A stretch of 10,673 nt of DNA from Thermoflexales bacterium. Its GTDB lineage: Bacteria > Chloroflexota > Anaerolineae > Fen-1058. Positions within the stretch are counted from its first letter, which is position 1. Every line of letters starts with the position of its first letter. The notes under the pieces were generated by a model. That model had not been told where the DNA came from. It made no database searches and was given only the letters and a program-made list of their open reading frames with translations. The DNA is taken from positions 1 through 10,673 of the forward strand of contig JAFGFO010000064.1 in assembly GCA_016931085.1 (NCBI GenBank), read 5' to 3'. This document shows, one piece after another, positions 1 through 7,324 of the stretch. The translations under genes and the position numbers were made by a program.

Positions 1-3000
1 CTCGGCTTTCTCCTCATCCGGCAAGTGCTCCGCCAGGGGCAAGACCATCGCCAACTCATAACCGCTGAGCATATCCCACATCGCATCAGCTTCCGCATCG
101 GGAACAGTTTCCACATCCCAAGCCAGGTCCCGCCCTCGCAGATAATCATCTCTCGCCTCAACGGCATCAGCCAACATCTCGCGCGCAGCGGGCGCCTTGT
201 CCTCAGCCGGCAAACGGTCTATCACCTCTTGACACACCTTCCAACGCAGGCCGGCATCCAGCCCACGCGCCACAGCCAATGCTTCGAGCAGTATGTCGCG
301 CCCCAGGACTGCCGGCCATTGAGCCGCCACCTGGCACAAGGCATCCACCCGCTTTTTCTCATCCGCGACCTGTCGCGCCGCCGCCAACGCCCGGTTCGCC
401 AACGCTGCCTGCAACTCGTCCGGCACGTGCTCTGACAAAGCACACACAGACTGTACCGACGCCCAGTGATCGCCAATGCTCCGAGCCTCCGCCAACGCCT
501 CCGCCAGCAGCGAGCGGCTCGTCGCACCCGCCAGCTCGCCTGGCCAATACCAGGCTATGTCCGCCAAAGCCTTCACCCGCTCCAAGACATTTGGCAGCCT
601 CCGCGCCGCCGCCAACGCCTTGACTTTCAAATCGGCCGGCAAGCAGCTCACCATCTCCCCCCATCCCTCAAAGTAACGATACTCGAAAGACAGCTTGTCC
701 ACCAACTCCCATGCCTGGCGTGCCACCTCAAGCGGCGTATCGCCCTCAACCGGCGCATCGGGCGGCATGTGACACGCCAGCGCGCACAACGCATCAGCGC
801 GATCGAACCTATCCTGCATCTTCCGCACCCTGGCCAACACACCGGGCAGCAGCTCGGCCTTGAGCTGCTTCGGCATATGCCGGACGACCGTCACCAACGG
901 CCCGGCGCGCCAACTCAAGCCTCCCCCCTTCTGCGCGACGGCCAACGCTTCACGGATGATCTGCTCTTGCAGCCCGGCCGGCACGTGGTCCGCCAGATCA
1001 CTCAACGCCTGCACGCGCTCAGTACGATTATCGGGCTCTCGCGCTGCCGCCAAGGCCTCATCCACGAGGTCACCTGAGTTCAAACGCTTTGCCAGCCGCC
1101 CTAACACCCACGCCCGCGTGACAGGTGTCCCTTTCTCGCGCACCACCTTCAACACCTCGGGCGCCGCTTTGTCACGCAGGTCGCCGGGCAGATAACCCAC
1201 CAATTCGCCCAACACTTGTATTTGCGGCTGTCCACCGCCAATCGCTCGATAACCCATCCCTGGACTGGCCATCTCTCGATCGACAATCGTCTGCATCGCG
1301 GCCAACACCTCACCGGCCACCTCAAGCCTTTGTTCGGCGGGCACGCGCTCGATCAGCTCGCCCAAAGCACGCGCGCGGCGCCCGGTATCGCGCATCTCGC
1401 GCGCCATCGCCAACGCCTGGACAGCCAATCCCTCCGACAAGAACGGCGCGAGACGCACCAGGCCATCAGATCGCCCCTGCTCATCCTCTATGGCCTGGAC
1501 GTAAGCCAGCGCCCGCGCCGCGCTCCATATTCCGCTTGCCACCAGCCGCGCCACCAGCCACGGCTCGACGCCCTTCCCAAGTGAGCCGAGGCTGCTGGCC
1601 ACCAGCGCGCAGCGCACCTGGCGGCCAATATCCCAAGCCCCTTCGCTCTCCGCCCACTGCCAGGCCAACTCCAGGTCAGCCAGGTAGCCGGCGTAGCTTT
1701 CCTCGATCTCGTAGCGCGCCTCGGCCCAAGCACTGCTGCCCGTCACCAATTCGTACAACGCCTCACCATCGCCCGCGTGATACAGGTGATATGCCAGGTG
1801 CCGGCGAGCGTACTCCTCCCCAACCAATTTCAACCACTCGCCGCTGCACTGCCGGCGATAGTGCGCCACGATTCGCTTGTGCATCTCACCGCACCGCTCC
1901 TTCAGGTCATCCAGCAAGTAACGCGCCGCCGGCGACAAGCCAGCCAGATCTACCTGGCCGCTTATGAAATCCCGAAAGCTGGTGTGATACACGCCATAAC
2001 GCTCCCCGCCTTCTCCACCGTTACGCTCTTCGACATGGTCCCTCCACTTTTCCCTCAGCAGCCGTCGCACCGCTGCAGGTCCAGCGTCCACCCCCGTCCA
2101 GGTCACCAATTCCTCCACGCTCACTCGCTCTTGCGCAACGGCCAGCGTGGCCAGCAGCGGCCCATACAGCCTATCCCACTGGGCCGGCCCCTCGCCGCGC
2201 CGGTTGCGTCCCTCGCGCCAATCGCACCAGTAGCGCGCGTAATAGCTCACCAAGCCCCCCGGCAAGCCAGCCAGGTCAAGTGGATCGCGCTCGCCCCGAC
2301 GCACCTGGTTCACGACGTGGTGCAGATACATCCAGTTGCCTTGGCTCTTGTCCATGAGCGACTGGATAAAAGTGCGCTCGCCGTCCTCCCGCCCGCCAAG
2401 CAAGCTGGCCACCTCGGCCTGGCGCGCCACGCCGGTCAAATAGTCCTGGATATCGCGCAGGTTATTCGCGTCGTCTGGCTTGAGCTCAAAGCTGAGCGGC
2501 GCCGGGTCGTCGATGTGCAGCGCGACAGGCACCGGCCGGTGAGACAGCACCAGGTACACGCCATCCGGCAAGCGAGTTGGAAGTCCCAACACATTGCCGT
2601 TGGCGCCGTGGCCGGCCTCGTCCAACGCATCGCACACGACGACGATCTTTTCATCCCTGGCCAGGGTCTTGGCAGCCATGCGCAGCAGCCGCTCCAGGAA
2701 ATCCGGCGTCGATGACAGTTCCACCAGCGTGTCTCGCCGGCCGTAATCACGCAGATCGTAGTGGTCGACGATCTGCGCGGCCAGCAATTGGATGGCGTAG
2801 GACACGTTCGCCTCGTGAGGGAATTGGCCGGCGAACACGTGCAGGTAGCGTTTCCGCTTGTCCTTTTCCTGCTCGCGCCGCAGGACCAGGTGCGCCAGGA
2901 AGGCCGTCTTGCCCACGCCGGCCCCGCCAACCAGCACGAATACACCGCTGCGGCGTGCCGGATCCCCCAGCCAGTCATCTACGCGGGCCTCCAACCAGCC

Positions 3001-3477
3001 GCGCCCCACGAATCTCGGCCCACTTCCTGGCGCGCTTCCTAGCGCCCTCACCTGCTCGAGTACCTGGCTCGCATGATCGAGATACTCGTACAGCGACAAG
3101 GGGTTATCGGGTGGCTGCGTGACGCTCAAATCGAGCTTTTGCACCACCTGCTGCAGCTCGGGCGACATATCCCGCCGCCCCAAGTCATTGACATCAAACA
3201 AGTCGTCAGCCCATCGCACCAGCCAGTCCGGCCGGATGTTTTTGGGAGCATTCGCCAGGCACACCCGCGCGAACAGGCTAAGGTCGCCCACGCCAATCGA
3301 CGTCTTGCGCCCCCGCTCCGACCAATCCCGCAGCATGTCCGGCGACAAGGCCGTGTGCGTGTAGATAAAAACACGGGCAGCCCGCTCGGTGCACTGCTGC
3401 CCCTGGGCAACCATCTGGATGCCCGCCTTGACCAATGCCTTACGCTTTTGCCCTTGACCCTGCGCCCTGCTTCTCAT
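1..3477 (-). CDS. NACHT/STAND-family ATPase with C-terminal ~36-residue helical repeats (3' end beyond window)
   Basis: This is an NLR-like signal-transducing ATPase, the type often used in bacteria as an anti-phage sensor or switch; the defence role is inferred. The frame is open from an ATG at 3477 to the left edge (1159 codons, no stop), so the C-terminus is missing. GGGGA lies five bases upstream of that ATG, and an in-frame stop at 3541-3543 bounds the start. Residues 1-150 match nothing I recognise. Walker A is GGAGVGKT (184-191) and Walker B is VVVCDALDE (279-287), whose DALDE form is typical of NACHT. A sensor-1-like LSHRP (311-315) and a winged-helix-end YHTSFRDFI (497-505) follow. 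From about residue 687 an array of EALAAAR-type helices recurs about every 36 residues (for example 807, 843, 953, 993, 1029, 1065). No TIR, nuclease or protease domain is visible. It diverges from the recombinase operon. Confidence 0.88.
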   Translation of the reverse strand, partial: MRSRAQGQGQKRKALVKAGIQMVAQGQQCTERAARVFIYTHTALSPDMLRDWSERGRKTSIGVGDLSLFARVCLANAPKNIRPDWLVRWADDLFDVNDLGRRDMSPELQQVVQKLDLSVTQPPDNPLSLYEYLDHASQVLEQVRALGSAPGSGPRFVGRGWLEARVDDWLGDPARRSGVFVLVGGAGVGKTAFLAHLVLRREQEKDKRKRYLHVFAGQFPHEANVSYAIQLLAAQIVDHYDLRDYGRRDTLVELSSTPDFLERLLRMAAKTLARDEKIVVVCDALDEAGHGANGNVLGLPTRLPDGVYLVLSHRPVPVALHIDDPAPLSFELKPDDANNLRDIQDYLTGVARQAEVASLLGGREDGERTFIQSLMDKSQGNWMYLHHVVNQVRRGERDPLDLAGLPGGLVSYYARYWCDWREGRNRRGEGPAQWDRLYGPLLATLAVAQERVSVEELVTWTGVDAGPAAVRRLLREKWRDHVEERNGGEGGERYGVYHTSFRDFISGQVDLAGLSPAARYLLDDLKERCGEMHKRIVAHYRRQCSGEWLKLVGEEYARRHLAYHLYHAGDGEALYELVTGSSAWAEARYEIEESYAGYLADLELAWQWAESEGAWDIGRQVRCALVASSLGSLGKGVEPWLVARLVASGIWSAARALAYVQAIEDEQGRSDGLVRLAPFLSEGLAVQALAMAREMRDTGRRARALGELIERVPAEQRLEVAGEVLAAMQTIVDREMASPGMGYRAIGGGQPQIQVLGELVGYLPGDLRDKAAPEVLKVVREKGTPVTRAWVLGRLAKRLNSGDLVDEALAAAREPDNRTERVQALSDLADHVPAGLQEQIIREALAVAQKGGGLSWRAGPLVTVVRHMPKQLKAELLPGVLARVRKMQDRFDRADALCALACHMPPDAPVEGDTPLEVARQAWELVDKLSFEYRYFEGWGEMVSCLPADLKVKALAAARRLPNVLERVKALADIAWYWPGELAGATSRSLLAEALAEARSIGDHWASVQSVCALSEHVPDELQAALANRALAAARQVADEKKRVDALCQVAAQWPAVLGRDILLEALAVARGLDAGLRWKVCQEVIDRLPAEDKAPAAREMLADAVEARDDYLRGRDLAWDVETVPDAEADAMWDMLSGYELAMVLPLAEHLPDEEKAE

Positions 3478-3643
3478 GACATTCCCCAATTTTTGTGGGA
3501 AATTTCTAGCATCCTTTGCGAAACAACTTGTGCTAGAGTGTTAGTAACAATTCATCAGTGCCATAATCGAATCGGATAACCTGGCAAGTCATATGATACA
3601 CCGCCAGGCGCATATTGGCAATCTGAAGAACGAGGAGTGTTGT
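3478..3643. promoter_or_regulatory. Divergent intergenic region between the NACHT gene and recombinase module 1
   Basis: This stretch of 166 bases separates divergently transcribed genes, so it should hold promoters for both. It is more AT-rich than the flanking coding DNA. It contains a perfect odd palindrome TGTTA-G-TAACA at 3539-3549 and a GAGGAG ribosome-binding site at 3632-3637 for the plus-strand ORF. I could not identify convincing -35/-10 pairs on either strand. CATAAT at 3563-3568 is the best plus-strand -10 look-alike, but it has no good -35. Confidence 0.5.
3539..3549. promoter_or_regulatory. Possible operator: TGTTA-G-TAACA palindrome
   Basis: An 11-base perfect inverted repeat (five-base arms, one central base) sits in the divergent intergenic region, about 60 bases upstream of the NACHT start and about 95 bases upstream of the small plus-strand ORF. 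The size and position suit a dimeric HTH repressor site. The binding protein is unknown. A palindrome this short can occur by chance. Confidence 0.3.
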
Positions 3644-3901
3644 ATGAAACAACAAGCAATCGCTAAAAAGAGCAAGGGCGACTCGAACGCCGGCGCCCAA
3701 TCATCCACCTGTGCTGTGGACGAGCGCATTCAAGCCTTTTGCCGCGAGCTGGCCATCGAGCTGCGCCGCATCACGCGCTCGCAAGAGCTGGGGCGTGAGG
3801 CGATGCTAGACACGCCGGCCCTGCCTAAACCGGTACAAGGGCAATCGCACCATTCAATGCCCACGAAAAGACATTCCAGTGCACACCATGGGGAAGGCTG
3901 A
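3644..3901 (+). CDS. Small hypothetical protein preceding serine recombinase 1
   Basis: The 85-residue product has no recognised function. The ATG at 3644 is chosen over an in-frame ATG at 3593 because GAGGAG (3632-3637) lies six bases before it. The N-terminus is Lys- and Gln-rich. Residues about 25-50 form one plausible amphipathic helix (VDERIQAFCRELAIELRRI). The last 20 residues are rich in His, Ser and Gly and look disordered. It ends 43 bases before the recombinase start on the same strand and is probably co-transcribed. By position it could be a small regulator or accessory protein of the recombinase, but nothing in the sequence proves this. The C-terminal third overlaps a direct repeat and a possible hairpin, so part of the stretch may serve as DNA sites. 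Confidence 0.6.
   Translation: MKQQAIAKKSKGDSNAGAQSSTCAVDERIQAFCRELAIELRRITRSQELGREAMLDTPALPKPVQGQSHHSMPTKRHSSAHHGEG
3848..3857 (+). repeat. Direct repeat copy 1, CACCATTCAA
   Basis: This exact 10-base sequence recurs at 3919-3928, 71 bases downstream. The pair brackets the end of the small ORF and the leader of recombinase 1. It could be a recombinase, excision-factor or regulator site, or a chance duplication. Confidence 0.35.
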
Positions 3902-3913
3902 GCCCCCACATGG
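3886..3913 (+). other. Imperfect inverted repeat upstream of recombinase 1
   Basis: CCATGGGG (3886-3893) can pair with CCCCACATGG (3904-3913), with a bulge of one or two bases and a loop of about ten. It spans the stop of the small ORF and lies about 30 bases before the recombinase start. There is no T-run, so it is not a classic terminator. It might attenuate translation or be part of an attachment or binding site. Confidence 0.3.
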
Positions 3914-3918
3914 ACATA

Positions 3919-3928
3919 CACCATTCAA
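3919..3928 (+). repeat. Direct repeat copy 2, CACCATTCAA
   Basis: This is the second exact copy of the 10-base repeat at 3848-3857. It lies just upstream of the recombinase 1 ribosome-binding site (AGGAG at 3934-3938). Confidence 0.35.
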
Positions 3929-3944
3929 CATATAGGAGATCATA

Positions 3945-5792
3945 ATGCATACCCAAACTCGCATCAACCTCGACCAAGCCTGGACTATCCCATCTTCTCC
4001 ACAAGAGCTGCGCCAGGCGGTCGAAGCCGTCATCGGCGAAACCAGGCACGCGCCCGACCCCGGCCAGGAAAGAGCCGCTATCTACATCCGCGTCTCGGTC
4101 GTCGATCCTCGCGCCAAGAGTTATTCGATGGATCTGCAGCCCGATCGCGCCGAGGAGTACGCCCGCTCGCAGGGTTGGATCATCGTCGGCATCTATGCCG
4201 ATCCCGACCGCACCGGCCGCAACAGCCGGCGCAGAGAACTGCAGCGTATGATCCGCGACATCATTGCCGGCCGTGTCACCGTCATCGTCGTCCACCGCCT
4301 CGACCGGCTGTACCGCAACCTGGAGTCGCTGCTCAAGTTCATCCGCCTGATCAAGCGGTACAACGTGCACCTGGTGTCTGTCACGGAGAATATTGACACC
4401 GACACGCCCTGGGGCCGGCTGGTCATCTATGTGCTGGGCGGCATCGCTGAGATGTACGTCTGGTCCACCAGCGAGCGCACCCGTGAGGCCAAGGTCACAC
4501 GCGTGGAGCAAGGCTTGTCCAACGCTTCGGCGCGCTTTGGCTACTGCAACGGCCTGTGCTCCACGTGCACCGATCCTAACGGTCCCAGTTACTGCCCCCT
4601 GGTGGGCAGTCCCGATCGTGGCAGAGGACGGGTACCTGTGCCGCATCCCATCGAGTCGCACGCCGCGCGCCTGATCGCCGTGCTCTACAGCCAGGGAATG
4701 AGCGACAGCGATATCACCGATTACCTCAATACGCACGACTTTACCCTGCCGGATGGCCCGGTCGTGCACTTTCGCACCAAGGGCCGGCCGGGGCTGTTTC
4801 CGCCTGGCCCCTTCAAGCGGGACAGCGTCCGCGACATTGTGCGCAATCCGTTCTACGCCGGGCTGGTGGCCCGCTACCCGTCCAAGCCGCTCGATATGGA
4901 AGACGACCCCGAGCATCCAGACAGGCGCAGGCCCAATCCCGACCCGATCAGAAACAAGCGCCAGGCCGAGGCACTGACAGAGGGCCAGCACGAGGCGCTG
5001 TACTCGGTGCAGTTGTGGCAGCACAACCAGCATTTGCGCCAAAACAAGGGCACGACACCCAATTCGCAGCACCGGCCGCGCCGCGAATATATGCTGACCG
5101 GCGTGGGGCGCTGCTGGGTGTGCGCCCAGTACGACGGGCGCGAGGCCAACTTGCGCGGCGTGACCGGCGGTCCCAAGGGTCGCGAGTATTATCGCTGCGC
5201 CAGCGTGCACGAGAATTACAAGCAGCGCGGCAAAAAGCCGGCCGAAGCGTTCGAGGACGTGCTGCCGGCGGTGGGGCTGAGCGCCCAGGCCAATGGAGAC
5301 AGCCTGCTCGGCTTGCACACGCAGGCCTCGCTGCGGGCTGACAAGCTGGGCGCGCAGGTGGATGCGCTGATCGGGCAGTTGGTCATTCCCGAGGCGTGGT
5401 ACGACCAAATCCTGGCTTACTATCTGACGGACGAGGGGCTAACGAGCTTTGAGCGCGAGAGCTACAACCTGCGGCAGGAGCTGGCGCGGCACCAGGCTTT
5501 GTACGAGCGCGGGCACTTGACGCTGGCGCAGTTCGAGCAGCGCACGGGTGGGATCATCCGACAGTTGCAGCAGTTGCGGCCGGCGGCGCGGCCAGAGGCA
5601 GCCGGCATCGTTTCGCTGCTGAAGGATTTCCCGGCCATCTGGGCGCAGATGAGCGCTGGCGGGCAGCGCGGGCTGCTGAAGGTGATGTTTGCGGGCCTGT
5701 ACTTTGACACGGCTTCCAAGCTGCGCCGTGCCCTGGCCCACGAGCCGTTTGGCGAGCTGCTGGGGCTGGCGGGGAATGGGGTGATGCCGTAA
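3945..5792 (+). CDS. Large serine recombinase 1 (site-specific integrase)
   Basis: This 615-residue large serine recombinase would cut and rejoin attachment sites through a phosphoserine link, integrating or excising its element. The start is supported by AGGAG (3934-3938) six bases upstream. The N-terminus is about 35 residues longer than that of recombinase 2. In the resolvase catalytic domain, YIRVS carries nucleophile Ser51 and Arg49, and RLDR (118-121) is the conserved xxDR motif. A Cys cluster follows directly (C201-x3-C205-x2-C208-x8-C217). The recombinase domain (about 230-370) contains VHFRTKG (274-280) and the DSVRDIVRNPFYAG segment. The zinc ribbon has C390-x2-C393 but C418-x3-H422 in place of the usual second Cys pair. 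A coiled-coil-like segment (about 500-545) and a conserved C-terminal beta segment end the protein, so it looks intact. It is likely co-transcribed with the ParB-like gene 30 bases downstream. Confidence 0.95.
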   Translation: MHTQTRINLDQAWTIPSSPQELRQAVEAVIGETRHAPDPGQERAAIYIRVSVVDPRAKSYSMDLQPDRAEEYARSQGWIIVGIYADPDRTGRNSRRRELQRMIRDIIAGRVTVIVVHRLDRLYRNLESLLKFIRLIKRYNVHLVSVTENIDTDTPWGRLVIYVLGGIAEMYVWSTSERTREAKVTRVEQGLSNASARFGYCNGLCSTCTDPNGPSYCPLVGSPDRGRGRVPVPHPIESHAARLIAVLYSQGMSDSDITDYLNTHDFTLPDGPVVHFRTKGRPGLFPPGPFKRDSVRDIVRNPFYAGLVARYPSKPLDMEDDPEHPDRRRPNPDPIRNKRQAEALTEGQHEALYSVQLWQHNQHLRQNKGTTPNSQHRPRREYMLTGVGRCWVCAQYDGREANLRGVTGGPKGREYYRCASVHENYKQRGKKPAEAFEDVLPAVGLSAQANGDSLLGLHTQASLRADKLGAQVDALIGQLVIPEAWYDQILAYYLTDEGLTSFERESYNLRQELARHQALYERGHLTLAQFEQRTGGIIRQLQQLRPAARPEAAGIVSLLKDFPAIWAQMSAGGQRGLLKVMFAGLYFDTASKLRRALAHEPFGELLGLAGNGVMP

Positions 5793-5822
5793 AAACGCCC
5801 ATTGCTGCAACAGGAGACAAAA

Positions 5823-6911
5823 ATGACTGAAGTAAAACTTGTCGAGTTGAGTTCAATCGTTCCTGACCCCAATCAACCACGCCGTGTTATCCCAGCGGAC
5901 GCAGCCAGAGCCATATTGAAAGGCCAACACCCAGTCGCAAGAATCTATCAGATGTATCTCAGGCTGCCAGATAGCGATTGGTCTCCTCACACCATGCGAA
6001 TGCACACCGAGATCACAGAATTAGCCGCCAGCATCCACGAGGCGGTCAAAGCCCACCCTGACGTACCCGGCATCATCAACCCCATCACAGCCTACCCCAT
6101 CGAGGGGGGACGCTACATGATCGAAACCGGCGAATTGCGATTTTGGGCGATGGTTATGCTTCATACCGAAAGCACAGACGAAGAGGCAGGTCGTTATGAC
6201 AAAATCCCAGTCAGGGTAGTCAAGCATCACAGCGCCATTCGCCAGATGGTGGAGAATCTACAACAACACTCGCTAAACTCGATGGAGATTGCATGGGGTC
6301 TCAAAAGTGCATGGGATATTATGCAGCAAGAAACACCGCCAGTGGACTTTTCTGCGCCTGGCGCAAAAAAGCCAGCCCACAGGCCCAAAGGCTGGCCTAA
6401 CTGGCTGGCCGTGGCCAGACGCACCGGCATGGCTGAAAGAACCGTGTATGACTATACTCCTCTGCTCGAACTGGAACCAGAAGCTCAAGCCATCATCCAT
6501 GCCTATGACATCCCTGAACGACGGCTACGCTACATGCTCTCCGTGCTCTCCAGACCAGAGCGCAATGCTGACATCACCGCCATTCTCAAAAAAGCTACTG
6601 GCGGCCCTGAAATCTGGACAGAGGCGCAAATTCGCAAAGAGGTAGATAAGCTGCTAGGGATATCCAAATCCGATACTCCACCATCACCCAAGCAGATCGT
6701 CAGTGCTGTCAAGCACATCGCCTCACGCCTGGCACCCATCCTCTCGATCAAAAAATTCGAACGCGATGCCTTTGTGCGCTATATCAACGCGTTCTGCCTG
6801 GAGGATCCAGAGGGGTTTGCAGAGATGATATACCACGTGAAGGACCTACGCCAAATACTTACGGCTATGATAGAGACGTTTCGCGATGCAGAGGTTGCCA
6901 ATGACAAGTGA
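5823..6911 (+). CDS. ParB/Spo0J-like N-terminal domain protein with HTH
   Basis: A 362-residue ParB-superfamily protein. Residues 3-20 carry the family opening (VELSSIVPDPNQPRR). ITAYPIEGGRYMIETGELRFWA-type sequence at about 88-109 corresponds to the ParB box with its GERR-like motif, here GELR. MVENLQQHSLNSMEIAWGL at 142-160 matches the 'EN-Q-R--L---E-A' segment. Residues about 193-215 look like a helix-turn-helix (LAVARRTGMAERTVYDY). The insert at about 25-65 is longer than in plasmid ParB, and the C-terminal third is not recognised. The start at 5823 has AGGAG (5812-5816) six bases upstream. No ParA is adjacent, so plasmid-style partition is not shown. Lying 30 bases after recombinase 1, it may instead be a DNA-binding regulator or accessory factor of the element. 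It is visibly more AT-rich than recombinase 1. Confidence 0.85.
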   Translation: MTEVKLVELSSIVPDPNQPRRVIPADAARAILKGQHPVARIYQMYLRLPDSDWSPHTMRMHTEITELAASIHEAVKAHPDVPGIINPITAYPIEGGRYMIETGELRFWAMVMLHTESTDEEAGRYDKIPVRVVKHHSAIRQMVENLQQHSLNSMEIAWGLKSAWDIMQQETPPVDFSAPGAKKPAHRPKGWPNWLAVARRTGMAERTVYDYTPLLELEPEAQAIIHAYDIPERRLRYMLSVLSRPERNADITAILKKATGGPEIWTEAQIRKEVDKLLGISKSDTPPSPKQIVSAVKHIASRLAPILSIKKFERDAFVRYINAFCLEDPEGFAEMIYHVKDLRQILTAMIETFRDAEVANDK

Positions 6912-6937
6912 ACATAGCACGGGCTTGTGAATCATCC

Positions 6938-7324
6938 TCAGGCTCCAAAATCTCTATTGACATCAACCGCCGTCTGGTGCTCACGGCGCAATCGCAACAC
7001 AATACGCCGGCCATCCTCCAATTGAATCTCGTTTCCATGCACCTGCACCTTGACCGCGCTGGTAGGAGCAACTGATAGCACCACCTCACCGCCAAGAATA
7101 TCCTGCTCCAGCTCAATGACCTGGGCCAATCGCTCGGCTTCGAACCGCTCCCACAGAGCCAGAAAGGTGTCCATAGGCAGATCGTCTGTGCCCGGGCCAT
7201 CACGTGCGATGAAATCCGTCACCGCCTTTTCCAACTCCTCAGCCGACAAATCCTCGAGTATCCGGTTTTGCTCATCCATATCTTCTCTATCTGAACGGAC
7301 CCTATCCAACTTGATTTCTTTCAT
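6938..7324 (-). CDS. Small hypothetical protein, translationally coupled to the WapI-like gene
   Basis: This 128-residue acidic protein is not recognised. The start at 7324 overlaps the stop of the upstream gene as ATGA (7324-7321), and GGAG lies almost against the ATG, so translation probably depends on coupling. Residues 15-75 look like two or three acidic amphipathic helices (LSAEELEKAVTDFI; TFLALWERFEAERLAQVIELEQ). Residues about 78-115 look like beta strands (GGEVVLSV; KVQVHGNEIQLEDGRRIVLRL). There is no signal peptide or membrane segment. As the last gene of the four-gene minus-strand run, it probably works with the WapI-like protein. It ends 26 bases from the convergent ParB-like gene, with no terminator visible between them. 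Confidence 0.75.
   Translation of the reverse strand: MKEIKLDRVRSDREDMDEQNRILEDLSAEELEKAVTDFIARDGPGTDDLPMDTFLALWERFEAERLAQVIELEQDILGGEVVLSVAPTSAVKVQVHGNEIQLEDGRRIVLRLRREHQTAVDVNRDFGA

Noticed and set aside
1125..2715. Plus-strand open frames of 280 and 312 codons (1125-1967 and 1777-2715)
   Set aside because: Both are antisense to the NACHT frame, which alone is continuous for 3477 bases with conserved motifs. The plus frames overlap each other and are Pro/Arg/His biased.
2436..2978. 180-codon minus-strand frame over the NACHT core
   Set aside because: It is in a different frame from the Walker A and DALDE motifs. The translation is Trp/Cys/Arg-rich noise.
3474..3512. 12-codon leader peptide frame (MLEISHKNWGMS) ending ATGA on the NACHT start
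   Set aside because: The ATGA overlap is suggestive of coupling, but AAAGG abuts its ATG with no room for a functional ribosome site. The NACHT gene already has GGGGA at good spacing.
3825..5408. Long 527-codon open frame on the minus strand opposite recombinase 1
   Set aside because: It lies wholly antisense to a recombinase with clear catalytic motifs. It shows the low-complexity Ala/Val/Gly/His bias of high-GC shadow frames and no family motif.
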